Assembly (NCBI GenBank): GCA_966212505.1
Contig: CBIHRS010000009.1
Location: 62,001 to 126,000, forward strand
Source: CAMLIZ01 sp966212505
GTDB lineage: Bacteria > Pseudomonadota > Gammaproteobacteria > Burkholderiales > Burkholderiaceae_C
Reading direction: 5' to 3'
Length of the DNA stretch: 64,000 bases
Numbering within the stretch: the first letter of the stretch is position 1; each line of letters starts with the position of its first letter. Positions 32,092 through 41,752 of this stretch are shown here, piece after piece. The notes below the pieces were generated by a model, which did not search any database, was not told the DNA's origin, and was given only the letters and a program-made list of their open reading frames with translations. The position numbers were made by a program, and so were the translations under genes.

Positions 32092-33159
32092 ATGACGGCA
32101 ATATCGATCGGTGAACGGCGCCTGTTCCTGGCGACGCTGTGCGCCTCTCCCCTCTTTCTTGCAGGCGCATGCGGTGGCGGCACTGACGAGCCCGCCCCCG
32201 CCGCTATCGGCGATGTCGCACGACCCGCGCAGGCCGCGTCGCGCCGCATCGACCGTCGCCACCGCGGCCGACCCTATGCGCGCAAGGGCGTGACGGCCAT
32301 CGCGGTGTCGCACGATGGCCGCAGCCTCGGCGTAGCCAACGCGGACGGCACGGTGCGCATCCTCGGCACCGCCGGACTGCACGAGATCAGGCGGCTCAAG
32401 CGCGAAGGCCCTCCCGCCGCGGCAGGCCTCGTGTTCCTGGGCGGCGGGCGCTACCTTCTTGCGGTGGGCCGCGACAGCACGCTCCACGGATGGAACGTCC
32501 AGACCGGCGAACACCGCTTCGCACTGAGCGGCCACGAGCATCCGCTGCGCGCGCTCGCGGCCAGCCCGGACGGTTCGCTCATCGCGACTGGCGGCGAGGA
32601 GACCCGCGTGCTGCTGTGGAACGGCACCACCGGGCGGCTCGAGAAAGTCGTTTCAGGGCACACCAACTTCGTGAACGCGCTGGCTTTCAGCGGCGACGGT
32701 CGGTTGCTGGCCAGCGGCGACGCCGATGCCCGCATCCTGGTCTGGGACGCCGCCTCGGGCGAGCTGCTGCAGACGCTGCGCGGCCACGCCGGGGAACTGA
32801 ACGCGCTGGCCTTCGGCACCGACGGCACGGTGCTGGCCAGCGCAAGCGAGGACGGGCACGTGTTCCTCTGGGACCCGGCCCTCGGGCGGCAGGTGCGCTC
32901 GCTCGATGCACACGGCCTGCCGATGCGCAGCCTGGCCTTCAACGGCGACGGCGGGTTGCTCGCCGGCGGCGCGCAGGCCGGCAGCGTGATGGTGTGGGAC
33001 ACGACCACGGGCAAGGTCGTGCAGGACGCGCGCGATTCGGCCACCCCGGTCAATGCGGTGGCGTTCGACCGCAGCGAGAAGAACCTGCTCTTCGCCGGCA
33101 ACGAGGGTAGTCAGATCCTCTGGTGGAGCGTGCCTCGCGAAACCCGGGGAGAACGTTGA
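32092..33159 (+). CDS. WD40-repeat lipoprotein
   Basis: The 355-residue protein has a signal peptide ending in FLAGAC, a probable lipobox, then a Gly/Thr linker and about seven WD40 blades (e.g. PDGSLIATGGEETRVLLWN, GDGRLLASGDADARILVWD), which make a beta-propeller for protein-protein contacts in the envelope. The ATG at 32092 has GGAGG 5 bases upstream; the open frame extends further upstream without support. Its TGA overlaps the next ATG (TGATG), so it is coupled to the large deacetylase-like gene. Confidence 0.85.
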   Translation: MTAISIGERRLFLATLCASPLFLAGACGGGTDEPAPAAIGDVARPAQAASRRIDRRHRGRPYARKGVTAIAVSHDGRSLGVANADGTVRILGTAGLHEIRRLKREGPPAAAGLVFLGGGRYLLAVGRDSTLHGWNVQTGEHRFALSGHEHPLRALAASPDGSLIATGGEETRVLLWNGTTGRLEKVVSGHTNFVNALAFSGDGRLLASGDADARILVWDAASGELLQTLRGHAGELNALAFGTDGTVLASASEDGHVFLWDPALGRQVRSLDAHGLPMRSLAFNGDGGLLAGGAQAGSVMVWDTTTGKVVQDARDSATPVNAVAFDRSEKNLLFAGNEGSQILWWSVPRETRGER

Positions 33160-36100
33160 TGCAGGACCAACAGGGAACCCTGCGATCGCTGCTGCTCGCC
33201 ATCGCAGTGATGCTGCTCGCCTGCCTCGCCGGCGCGCCGTGTCCTGCGCGCGCGGCCATCGATCCGACGCAGGGGCCGGGTGGCCCGATCCTCGTCGTCA
33301 CCTCGGGCTCGTCGGCGATCGGGACCTACTACGCCGAGATCCTGCGCACCGAAGGCTTCAACGAATTCGCGGTAGCCGACATCTCCACCCTCACCGCGAG
33401 CAGCCTCGCTGCCTACGACGTGGTGCTGCTGGCCCGCATGCCGCTAGCGGCCGACCGCGTCACGCTGCTGACCAACTGGGTCAACGGCGGAGGCCGGCTG
33501 ATCGCCATGGCGCCCGACGCGGCGCTGGGCGGCCTGCTCGGCCTCACGTTCACCGGCGCCTCGTTCTCCAACGGCTACCTGCTGGTGGACACCTCCGCCA
33601 GCCCCGGCAACGGCATCGTCGGCCAGCCCATCCAGTTCCACGGGTCCGCCGACCTCTACACCCTGGCCGGTGCGAACTCCGTCGCCAGGCTGTACAGCAC
33701 CGCGACCGCGGCCACCGGCAACCCAGCGGTGACCTTGCGCAGCGCGGGCCTGGGCCGCGCGGCGGCCTTCGCTTACGACCTGGCCACATCGGTCGTCTAT
33801 ACCCGCCAGGGCAACCCGGGCTGGGCCGCGCAGGAGCGCGACGGCCTCGCACCGATCCGCTCCGACGACCTGTTCCTCGGCGCGGCCGTCACCGGCCCGC
33901 AGCCCGACTGGGTCGACCTGGGCAAGCTCGCGATACCGCAGGCCGACGAGCAGCAGCGCCTGCTCGCGAACCTGATCCTGCACATGACCGCCGGCCGCAA
34001 GCCGCTGCCGCGCTTCTGGTACTTCCCCAACGCCTGGAAGGCGGTGGTGGTGATGACCGGCGACGACCATGGCAACGGCGGCACCCTCGGGCGCTTCGAC
34101 CACTTCAACGCGCTCGGGCCGGCCGGCTGCTCGGTGACCAACTGGGAATGCGTACGGGGCACGTCGTACATCTACCCGTCCACACCGATGACCGACGCGC
34201 AGGCCGGACAATTCACGGCGCTCGGATTCGAGGTCGGCCTCCATGTCAGCACCGGCTGCACCGACTACGACTTCTCCTCGCTGCAATCGATCTACGCGCG
34301 GCAGGTCAACGACTTCAGCGCCCAGTACCCGAGCGCCGGGCCGCTGCTGACCCAGCGGCACCACTGCATCGTCTGGAGCGATTGGAGCTCGGGGGCGCAG
34401 GTGCAGCTGAGCCACGGCATGCGCTTGGACACGTCGTACTACTTCTGGCCGCCAGGCTGGGTGAGCGACACGCCCGGCCTGTTCACCGGCTCGGCCATGC
34501 CAATGCGGTTTGCGCGCGCCGACGGCAGCCTGCTCGACGTCTATATGGCAGCCACGCAGATGACCGATGAATCGGGCCAGAGCTATCCCTTCACGGCGGA
34601 CACGCTGCTCGACCGCGCGATCGGCGCCGAGGGCTACTACGGCGTGTACACCGTGAACGCGCACACCGACGTGGCCACCTCCGCGGTGGCCGACGCGGTG
34701 GTGGGCTCGGCGCGAGCGCGCGGCATCCCGATCGTGTCGGCCAGGCAGATGCTGGCTTGGCTCGATGCGCGCAACGCCTCGTCGTTCGGCGCGATCGGCT
34801 TCAGCGCCGGGACGCTGGTCTTCACCGTCTCCAAGGATGCGGGCGCCAACGGCCTGCAGGGCATGCTCCCAATGCGCTTCGGCTCGCTGGTACTCAGCGG
34901 CATCACGCGCGGCGGCGCGACGCTGGGCTTCACAAGCCGCACCATCAAGGGCGTCGACTATGCGTTCTTCCCGGCGGATGCCGGCTCGTACACGGCGCGC
35001 TACGGTGCCGATGCCGCGGCACCGGCCGTCACCTCGAAGAGCCCGGCGGCGGGCGCGACCGGCGTGGCGGTCGCCGCGCGGATCACCGCGACGTTCAACG
35101 AGGCGATGACCGCTTCGACGCTCACCGCCGGCACGTTCGAGCTGCGCAACCCGGCCGGCGCCCTGGTCGGCGCCGCGTTGTCCTACGACGCAGCGACCCG
35201 CACCGCCACGCTGGCGCCCTCGGCCCTGCTCGCCGGCGCCACCACCTACACCGCCACGCTGCGCGGCGGCAGCACCGATCCGCGCGTGAAGGACGCCGCC
35301 GGCAACGCGCTGGCGGCCAGCGTCACGTGGAGCTTCACGACCGCCGTGGCACCGCCGCCGCCCACCTGCCCCTGCGGCGCGACGTGGGACAGCACGGCCA
35401 CGCCTGCGACGGCGAGTTACCCCGATGCCAACCCGCTCGAGCTGGGCGTCAAGTTCACGAGTTCGGTCAACGGCTACGTGACCGGCATCCGTTTCTACAA
35501 GGGCAGCGGCAACACCGGCACTCACGTGGGCAACCTGTGGAACGCAGGCGGCACGCTGCTGGCCAGCGCCACGTTCACCGGCGAGACCGCATCGGGCTGG
35601 CAGCAGGTGAACTTCGCGTCGCCGGTGGCCATCATGGCCAACACGGTCTACGTCGCCTCGTACTTCGCTCCCAATGGCCACTACGCGGCCGACGCCGGCT
35701 TCTTCTCGAACGCGGGCGTCGACAACGGATCGTTCCACCTGCTGAAGAACGGCACCAGCGGCGGCAACGGCGTGTACCAGTACGCAAGCGCGAGCACGTT
35801 CCCGAGCGCCTCGTACAACGCCACCAACTACTGGGTCGACGCAGTGTTCAGCAGCACCGGCGCCCCCGACACGGTGCCGCCGACCGTCGGCAGCGTGTCG
35901 CCACCGCCCAACGCGACCGGCGTGGCGGCGACGGTGAGCGTCAGCGCCGCCTTCAGCGAAGCGATGGATCCCGCGACCGTGAATGCCGATACCGTGCAGC
36001 TGCGCGGCCCATCGGGCTCGGTGGTGGCAGCCAGCGTGAGCTACGACGCGCCGACCCGCACCGCGGCGCTGGTGCCCTCGGCGCCGCTGGCCGCATCGAC

Positions 36101-36704
36101 CACCTACACCGCCACGGTCAGGGGCGGCGCCGCCGACCCGCGCGTGAAGGACCTCGCCGGCAACGCGCTGGCCGCCAACACCTCGTGGTCCTTCACCACG
36201 GCCGCGCCGTCGGCCTGCCCCTGCACGGCCTGGCCGAGCTCGGCGACACCCGCCAACGCCGCCGAGAACGATGCGGGCCCGGTCAACGTGGGCGTCAAGT
36301 TCAAGTCGGACACCGGCGGCTTCATCAAGGGCATCCGCTTCTACAAGGGCAACGGCAACACGGGCACGCACGTGGCAAGTTTGTGGACGGCCTCGGGCAC
36401 GCTGCTCGCCTCGGCCACCTTCGTCAGCGAAACACCGGTGGGCTGGCAGCAGGTGGATTTCGCGTCGCCGGTGGCCATCGGCGCCAACACGGTCTACGTG
36501 GCGTCGTACTTCGCCCCCAACGGGCACTACGCGGGCGACAGCGGCTTCTTCGCCACCGCCGGTGTCGACCGGGCACCGCTGCACCTGCTGCAGGACGGCG
36601 TGGGCGGCAGCAACGGCGTCTATGCCTACGGCAGCGCGCCAGCGTTTCCGTCGTCCACCTGGCAATCGAGCAACTACTGGGTCGACGTGGTGTTCTCGCC
36701 ATGA
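33159..36704 (+). CDS. Exported deacetylase-like protein with Big_5/DUF4082 modules
   Basis: The 1181-residue protein starts with a signal peptide (AVMLLACLAGAPCPARA). Residues about 45-270 resemble a glutamine-amidotransferase-like fold (ILVVTSGSSAIGTYYAEIL). About 290-560 looks like a polysaccharide deacetylase domain, with VVMTGDDHGN as the NodB-like metal site and EVGLHVS. Then come a Big_5 Ig-like module (PAAGATGVAV... WSFTT), a DUF4082-type module (GIRFYKGSGNTGTHVG), a second Big_5 and a second DUF4082 that ends the protein (YWVDVVF). The ATG overlaps the previous stop and has GGGGAG upstream. The catalytic role is inferred, and a carbohydrate target would fit the nearby polysaccharide locus. 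Confidence 0.85.
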   Translation: MQDQQGTLRSLLLAIAVMLLACLAGAPCPARAAIDPTQGPGGPILVVTSGSSAIGTYYAEILRTEGFNEFAVADISTLTASSLAAYDVVLLARMPLAADRVTLLTNWVNGGGRLIAMAPDAALGGLLGLTFTGASFSNGYLLVDTSASPGNGIVGQPIQFHGSADLYTLAGANSVARLYSTATAATGNPAVTLRSAGLGRAAAFAYDLATSVVYTRQGNPGWAAQERDGLAPIRSDDLFLGAAVTGPQPDWVDLGKLAIPQADEQQRLLANLILHMTAGRKPLPRFWYFPNAWKAVVVMTGDDHGNGGTLGRFDHFNALGPAGCSVTNWECVRGTSYIYPSTPMTDAQAGQFTALGFEVGLHVSTGCTDYDFSSLQSIYARQVNDFSAQYPSAGPLLTQRHHCIVWSDWSSGAQVQLSHGMRLDTSYYFWPPGWVSDTPGLFTGSAMPMRFARADGSLLDVYMAATQMTDESGQSYPFTADTLLDRAIGAEGYYGVYTVNAHTDVATSAVADAVVGSARARGIPIVSARQMLAWLDARNASSFGAIGFSAGTLVFTVSKDAGANGLQGMLPMRFGSLVLSGITRGGATLGFTSRTIKGVDYAFFPADAGSYTARYGADAAAPAVTSKSPAAGATGVAVAARITATFNEAMTASTLTAGTFELRNPAGALVGAALSYDAATRTATLAPSALLAGATTYTATLRGGSTDPRVKDAAGNALAASVTWSFTTAVAPPPPTCPCGATWDSTATPATASYPDANPLELGVKFTSSVNGYVTGIRFYKGSGNTGTHVGNLWNAGGTLLASATFTGETASGWQQVNFASPVAIMANTVYVASYFAPNGHYAADAGFFSNAGVDNGSFHLLKNGTSGGNGVYQYASASTFPSASYNATNYWVDAVFSSTGAPDTVPPTVGSVSPPPNATGVAATVSVSAAFSEAMDPATVNADTVQLRGPSGSVVAASVSYDAPTRTAALVPSAPLAASTTYTATVRGGAADPRVKDLAGNALAANTSWSFTTAAPSACPCTAWPSSATPANAAENDAGPVNVGVKFKSDTGGFIKGIRFYKGNGNTGTHVASLWTASGTLLASATFVSETPVGWQQVDFASPVAIGANTVYVASYFAPNGHYAGDSGFFATAGVDRAPLHLLQDGVGGSNGVYAYGSAPAFPSSTWQSSNYWVDVVFSP
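36564..36700 (+). repeat. Near-identical 3' repeat, copy 1
   Basis: These 137 bases at the end of the deacetylase-like gene match 39830-39966 with only two differences by eye. They encode the end of the last DUF4082 module. Upstream of this block the two modules are clearly less similar. Confidence 0.85.
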
Positions 36705-39700
36705 TGCCGGCGCTACCGCATTGCAGGCAGCAGAGGGGCCGCCGGCTCATCGTGACGGCGTGCGCCCTGCTCGCCGCGCTGGCCAGCTCCTGCGGTGGTG
36801 GCACCGCAGACCGCCCGGCGGCAACACAGGGCGGCAGGGCCGCGATCCTCGCGGGCGGGGTCTGCGCCGCGCCGCCGAACCGCATCGTGGCCGAGAACTG
36901 CCTTGTCGGCAACGCCGCGGCCGAATGGGACATCAGCGGCACCGGCGATGCCGGCATCCAGGGCTTTGCCACCGACATCAGCGTCAACCGCGGCAGCAGC
37001 GTGGCCTTCAAACTCAGGACCAATGCCACCCGCTACCGCCTCGACATCTACCGCATGGGTTACTACGGTGGCCTCGGCGCGCGCAAGGTCGCCAGCATCA
37101 CGCCATCGGCCGCACTGCCGCAGGCCCAGCCCGCCTGCCTGAACGATGCGGCCACCGGCCTGATCGACTGCGGCAACTGGAGCGTCTCGGCCAGCTGGGC
37201 GGTGCCGGCCTCGGCCACGCCGGGGATCTACTTCGCCAAGGCCGTGCGCACCGACTCCGGCGGCGCGAGCCACATCGTTTTCGTGGTGCGCGACGACGCC
37301 AGCACCTCGGCGCTGCTGTTCCAGACCTCCGACACCACCTGGCAGGCCTACAACGACTACGGCGGCAATAGCCTCTACGCCGGCGCGCCGGCCGGGCGGG
37401 CCTACAAGGTCAGCTACAACCGGCCGTTCGCCACGCGCGCGGTCGATGGCGGGCAGGACTGGGTGTTCAATGCCGAGTACCCGATGGTGCGCTGGCTCGA
37501 GGCCAACGGCTACGACCTGAGCTACATGGCCGGCGTGGACAGCGACCGCATCGGCGGCCTGATCCGCAACCACAAGGTCTTCCTCTCGGTGGGGCACGAC
37601 GAATACTGGTCGGCCGGGCAGCGTGCCAACGTCACCGCAGCCCGCAATGCCGGCGTTCACCTGGCCTTCTTCAGCGGCAACGAAATCTTCTGGAAGACGC
37701 GCTGGGAGGCCAGCATCGACAGCGCGCACACGGCCTACCGCACGCTCGTGAGCTACAAGGAAACGCTGGCCGATGCCAAGATCGACCCCACGCCCACCTG
37801 GACCGGCACCTGGCGCGATCCGCGTTTCAGCCCACCGGCCGATGGGGGACGGCCCGAGAACGAACTGGGCGGCACGCTCTTCATGGTCAACGACGGCGCC
37901 ACCACCGCCATCACCGTGCCGGCGGCCGACGGCAGGATGCGCTTCTGGCGCAACACCACGGTGGCCACGCTGGCTGCCGGCGACACCGCGACGCTGCCGG
38001 TGGGCACGCTGGGCTACGAATGGGACATCGATGCCGACAACGCCGCACGCCCGCCCGGCCTGATCCGCCTGTCGACCACCACCGTGGCCGATGCGCCGGT
38101 GCTGCAGGACTACGGCTCGACCTATGCACCGGGCACCGCCACCCATGCGCTGACGTTCTACCGCCACTCCAGCGGTGCCCGCGTGTTCGGCGCCGGCACG
38201 GTGCAATGGGCCTGGGGCCTCGATGCCACGCACGACCGCGCCGGCACGCCCGCCGACCTGCGGATGCAGCAGGCCACGGTCAACCTGCTGGCCGACATGG
38301 CCGTACAGCCGGGCTCACTGCAGCCCGGGCTGGTGGCCGCATCGGCCTCGGCCGATGCCACCGCGCCGGCCTCGGTCATCACCGCCCCGGCCGCCGGCGC
38401 CACGCCTCAGGCCGGCACGCTGGTGACCATCGGCGGCACCGCCTCCGACAGCGGCGGCGTGGTGGGCGGCGTCGAGGTGTCGGTCGACGGCGGCACGACA
38501 TGGCGGCGCGCGACCGGCCGCACGTCATGGCACTTCGACTGGACACCGGTCGCCACCGGCACCTACACCCTCCGCTCGCGCGCCATCGACGACAGCGGCA
38601 ACATCGAGACGCCCTCGGCCGGCGTCAGCGTGACCGTGGCGCCGCGTAGCTGCCCCTGCACACTGTTCCCCCCCTCCTCCGTGCCGGCGGCAGACAGCGA
38701 CCCCGACACCGAGGCCGTGACGCTGGGCCTGCGCTTCACCGCCGACCAGGCCGGCAGCATCGCCGGCATCCGCTTCTACAAGGGCAGCGGCAACACCGGC
38801 CCGCACGTCGGCGCGCTGTGGACAGCGTCGGGCACGCTGCTCGCCTCCGCGACCTTCACGGGCGAAAGCGCCTCAGGCTGGCAACAGCTGAACTTCGCGT
38901 CGCCGGTGTCCGTCGCCGCCAACACCGTCTATGTGGCCTCGTACTTCGCGCCCAACGGCCACTACGCAGCCGACAGCGGCTTCTTCAGCAGCGCGGCCGA
39001 CAACCCGCCGCTGCATGCCCCGGCAGGCAACAACGGCGTCTACACCTATGCGTCGGCCTCATCCTTTCCCGCGTCCAGCTACCAGTCCACGCAGTACTGG
39101 GTCGACGTGGTCTTCAATCCCTCGGGCCCGGACACCACGCCGCCCTCGGTGAGCGCGACCACGCCGACCAATGGGGCGAGCGGCATCGCCGCCAGCGTGA
39201 AGCCCGCCGCAACCTTCAACGAAGCGATGAGCGCCGCGACCCTGAGCACCGCCACGGTCGAACTGCGCAGCGCTGCGACGGGCTCGCCAGTCAGCATCAC
39301 CGTCAGCTACGACGCCGCGACCTATACGGCGACGTTGGCCCCGGCAGCGGCGCTGGCGCCCTCCACGGCCTACACCGCGTCGATCCGGGGCGGCACCACC
39401 GACCCGCGCGCGAAGGACCTGGCAGGCAACGCACTGGCGGCGACCGTCTCGTGGTCGTTCACCACGGCCGCGGCCACGTCATGCCCCTGCACCGCGTGGC
39501 CCAGTTCGGCCACGCCAGCCAACCCTTCAGAGAACGATGCGAACGCCGTGAACCTCGGCGTCAGGTTCACCGCGGACACCGGCGGCTTCATCAAGGGCAT
39601 CCGCTTCTACAAGGGCAATGGCAACACCGGCACCCACGTGGGCCAGCTGTGGACGGCCTCCGGCGCGCTGCTCGCCTCGGCCACGTTCAGCAGCGAAACG

Positions 39701-39970
39701 GCCACCGGCTGGCAGCAGGTCAACTTCGCATCGCCAGTGGCGATCAGCGCCAACACGGTGTACGTGGCCTCGTACCTCGCGCCCAGCGGGCACTATGCAG
39801 CCGACAGCGGCTTCTTCGCCGCGGCCGGCGTCGACCGGGCACCGCTGCACCTGCTGCAGGACGGCGCGGGCGGCAGCAACGGCGTCTATGCCTACGGCAG
39901 CGCGCCGGCGTTTCCGTCGTCCACCTGGCAATCGAGCAACTACTGGGTCGACGTGGTGTTCTCGCCCTGA
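36701..39970 (+). CDS. Lipoprotein: dimethylformamidase-beta-like, Ig, DUF4082 modules
   Basis: The 1089-residue protein carries a lipobox (LAALASSC). Residues about 50-540 resemble the C-terminal domain of N,N-dimethylformamidase beta subunit (YRMGYYGGLGARKV, VFLSVGHDEYWS, FFSGNEIFWKTRWE). This domain recurs in exported proteins of unknown activity, so amidase activity should not be assumed. Next are an Ig-like domain (VEVSVDGGTTWRRATG), a DUF4082 module, a Big_5 module and a final DUF4082 module. The start ATG overlaps the previous stop (ATGA). The last 137 coding bases are almost identical to the end of the previous gene. Confidence 0.84.
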   Translation: MMPALPHCRQQRGRRLIVTACALLAALASSCGGGTADRPAATQGGRAAILAGGVCAAPPNRIVAENCLVGNAAAEWDISGTGDAGIQGFATDISVNRGSSVAFKLRTNATRYRLDIYRMGYYGGLGARKVASITPSAALPQAQPACLNDAATGLIDCGNWSVSASWAVPASATPGIYFAKAVRTDSGGASHIVFVVRDDASTSALLFQTSDTTWQAYNDYGGNSLYAGAPAGRAYKVSYNRPFATRAVDGGQDWVFNAEYPMVRWLEANGYDLSYMAGVDSDRIGGLIRNHKVFLSVGHDEYWSAGQRANVTAARNAGVHLAFFSGNEIFWKTRWEASIDSAHTAYRTLVSYKETLADAKIDPTPTWTGTWRDPRFSPPADGGRPENELGGTLFMVNDGATTAITVPAADGRMRFWRNTTVATLAAGDTATLPVGTLGYEWDIDADNAARPPGLIRLSTTTVADAPVLQDYGSTYAPGTATHALTFYRHSSGARVFGAGTVQWAWGLDATHDRAGTPADLRMQQATVNLLADMAVQPGSLQPGLVAASASADATAPASVITAPAAGATPQAGTLVTIGGTASDSGGVVGGVEVSVDGGTTWRRATGRTSWHFDWTPVATGTYTLRSRAIDDSGNIETPSAGVSVTVAPRSCPCTLFPPSSVPAADSDPDTEAVTLGLRFTADQAGSIAGIRFYKGSGNTGPHVGALWTASGTLLASATFTGESASGWQQLNFASPVSVAANTVYVASYFAPNGHYAADSGFFSSAADNPPLHAPAGNNGVYTYASASSFPASSYQSTQYWVDVVFNPSGPDTTPPSVSATTPTNGASGIAASVKPAATFNEAMSAATLSTATVELRSAATGSPVSITVSYDAATYTATLAPAAALAPSTAYTASIRGGTTDPRAKDLAGNALAATVSWSFTTAAATSCPCTAWPSSATPANPSENDANAVNLGVRFTADTGGFIKGIRFYKGNGNTGTHVGQLWTASGALLASATFSSETATGWQQVNFASPVAISANTVYVASYLAPSGHYAADSGFFAAAGVDRAPLHLLQDGAGGSNGVYAYGSAPAFPSSTWQSSNYWVDVVFSP
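39830..39966 (+). repeat. Near-identical 3' repeat, copy 2
   Basis: This is the partner of 36564-36700, in direct orientation 3266 bases downstream, at the end of the dimethylformamidase-like lipoprotein gene. The sharp rise in identity compared with the rest of the module suggests gene conversion or recent exchange. Confidence 0.85.
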
Positions 39971-39986
39971 CCGCCTGGCGCGGCGC

Positions 39987-40622
39987 TCAACGAAGCGGCC
40001 GTGCAGGGCTGCCAGCCACGCACTGCCCCGTGTCGACGTTGCCGAGCACGGTGCTGCCCATGCCCACCAGGGCGCGGTCGCCGATCATGATGCCGCTCCT
40101 CAGGCAGGCGCCGCCGCCGATATAGCAGTTGTCGCCGATCTCGGCACCGCCGGCGATCGTGACATTCGCGCCGATCAGGCTCCAGGCCCCGATGCGCACC
40201 CCATGGTGGATCACCGTGTTGGGCAGCACGCACACATGGTCGCCGATCACCGCATCGCTCGTCACCACCACCCCCGCCATGATCAGCACGTTGCAGCCAA
40301 GGGTGGCGAGCGGCGACACACGGGCGGCAGGGTGCACCACGGTGGCCCACCGGTCGGCGGCGAGACCCAGGCCCTCGATGAGCGGCCGGCGCTGCAGGTA
40401 CGACACCGGGCTGCCCGGCACCGCGAGCACCCGGGCCTGCTGCCGCTCGGCCAGGGCGGTGCGCGGCTGCACCGGGTGCCCGCCGAGGCCCCGCCCCCAC
40501 TTGGCCGGCAGGTCGTCGACAAAGCCGATGCAGCGGTAGGCAGGCGCCAGTGCATCGAGTGCCTCGAGGCCATTGCCGTTGTAGGGAAAGATCAGCAGCT
40601 CCTGTGCGATGGTGGACCTCAC
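39987..40622 (-). CDS. NeuD-type hexapeptide-repeat acyltransferase
   Basis: The 211-residue protein has an N-terminal Rossmann-like half (LLIFPYNGNGLEAL, YRCIGFVDDLP) and a C-terminal left-handed beta-helix of hexapeptide repeats (LGCNVLIMAGVVVTSDAVIG, IGDNCYIGGGACLRSG), as in NeuD/PglD sugar O- or N-acetyltransferases. The start is GTG at 40622, overlapping the aminotransferase stop (GTGA); ATG-less frames further up are antisense or foreign. It is the last gene of the minus-strand polysaccharide arm and probably acylates the amino sugar made by its neighbours. Confidence 0.82.
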   Translation of the reverse strand: MRSTIAQELLIFPYNGNGLEALDALAPAYRCIGFVDDLPAKWGRGLGGHPVQPRTALAERQQARVLAVPGSPVSYLQRRPLIEGLGLAADRWATVVHPAARVSPLATLGCNVLIMAGVVVTSDAVIGDHVCVLPNTVIHHGVRIGAWSLIGANVTIAGGAEIGDNCYIGGGACLRSGIMIGDRALVGMGSTVLGNVDTGQCVAGSPARPLR

Positions 40623-41752
40623 AGCACGCTCTCGGCGTCTTTCTCGCGGGCATGCGGCGGAGCCAGGCGCATCACCGCCCGGGCGACCTCCTCGCACTGT
40701 GCAGCCGTCAGCTCCGGAAACATCGGCAGCGACAGCACCTCGTGGGCCGCGCGCTCCGCGTTCGGGAACTGGCCGGCGCAATGGCCGAGCTCGGCAAACG
40801 CGGGCAGCAGGTGCACCGGCGTCGGATAGTGGATGCCGGTCTGGATGCCCTGGCCGGCCAGGGCCTGCTGCCACGCCGCCCGGTGCGCTGTGCGGATGAC
40901 ATAGAGGTGATACACGTGCCGCGCATGGGGCATGGCCTCGGGCAGCGCGATGCCGCTGCCGGCCAGCAGCGCGTGATAGCGCGCCGCCGCCGCCCGGCGC
41001 GCCTCGGTCCACGCGTCGAGGTGGCGCAGCTTCACGCGCAGCACCGCGCCCTGCAGGCCCTCGAGCCGGAAGTTGTAGCCCTTGAGCACATGCTGGTACT
41101 TCGTTTCGGCGCCCCAGTCGCGCAGCATGCGGATGGTGCGCGCGTAGCCGGCATGCCCGGTCACCACCATGCCGCCCTCGCCGTAGGCGCCGAGGTTCTT
41201 GCCCGGGTAGAAGCTGAAGCAGCCGAGGTCGCCGATGCCGCCCACGCGCCGCCCCTTGTACTCGGCGCCGTGGGCCTGGCAGGCATCCTCGATCACCACC
41301 AGGCCATGCCGGCGCGCGATGGCGATGATCGGATCCATGTCGGCCGCCTGCCCATACAAGTGCACCGGCAGAATCGCCTTGGTGCGCGGCGTGATCGCCG
41401 CCTCGATGGCCGAGACGTCCATCGTGAAACTGCGCGGATCGATGTCGACGAACACCGGCGTCGCGCCGGTGTAGTCGATCGCCGAGACGGTGGCGATGAA
41501 GGTGAACGGCACCGTGATCACCTCGTCGCCCGGCCCCACGCCGGCGGCCAGCAGCGCCAGGTGCAGCGCGCTGGTGCCGGTGTTCACGCCGATGCCGTGG
41601 GCCGCCTGGCAGTAGCCGGCGAACTCGGCCTCGAAGGCCGCCACCTCGCTGCCGAGCGTGAACTGGCAGCTGTTCAGCACGCCCTGTATCGCGCCGTCCA
41701 CCTCGTCCTTGATGGAGAGGTACTGCGCCTTGAGATCGACGAACGGAATCAT
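40619..41752 (-). CDS. DegT/DnrJ/EryC1 sugar aminotransferase
   Basis: This 377-residue PLP-dependent enzyme transfers an amino group from glutamate to a nucleotide-linked keto-sugar. Seen: TGTSALHLALLAAGV, IEDACQAHGA, the PLP-binding lysine in FSFYPGKNLGAYGEGG, and YNFRLEGLQGA. ATG 41752 overlaps the oxidoreductase stop (ATGA). With the oxidoreductase and the two acyltransferases it forms a set like WbpB-WbpE-WbpD, which makes N-acetylated amino-sugar uronic acids; the exact sugar is inferred only from context. Confidence 0.92.
   Translation of the reverse strand: MIPFVDLKAQYLSIKDEVDGAIQGVLNSCQFTLGSEVAAFEAEFAGYCQAAHGIGVNTGTSALHLALLAAGVGPGDEVITVPFTFIATVSAIDYTGATPVFVDIDPRSFTMDVSAIEAAITPRTKAILPVHLYGQAADMDPIIAIARRHGLVVIEDACQAHGAEYKGRRVGGIGDLGCFSFYPGKNLGAYGEGGMVVTGHAGYARTIRMLRDWGAETKYQHVLKGYNFRLEGLQGAVLRVKLRHLDAWTEARRAAAARYHALLAGSGIALPEAMPHARHVYHLYVIRTAHRAAWQQALAGQGIQTGIHYPTPVHLLPAFAELGHCAGQFPNAERAAHEVLSLPMFPELTAAQCEEVARAVMRLAPPHAREKDAESVL

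Noticed and set aside
33444..36665. 1073-codon minus-strand ORF opposite the deacetylase-like gene
   Set aside because: The plus strand carries clear modules and an exact operon junction; the minus frame is Arg/Gly-rich noise.
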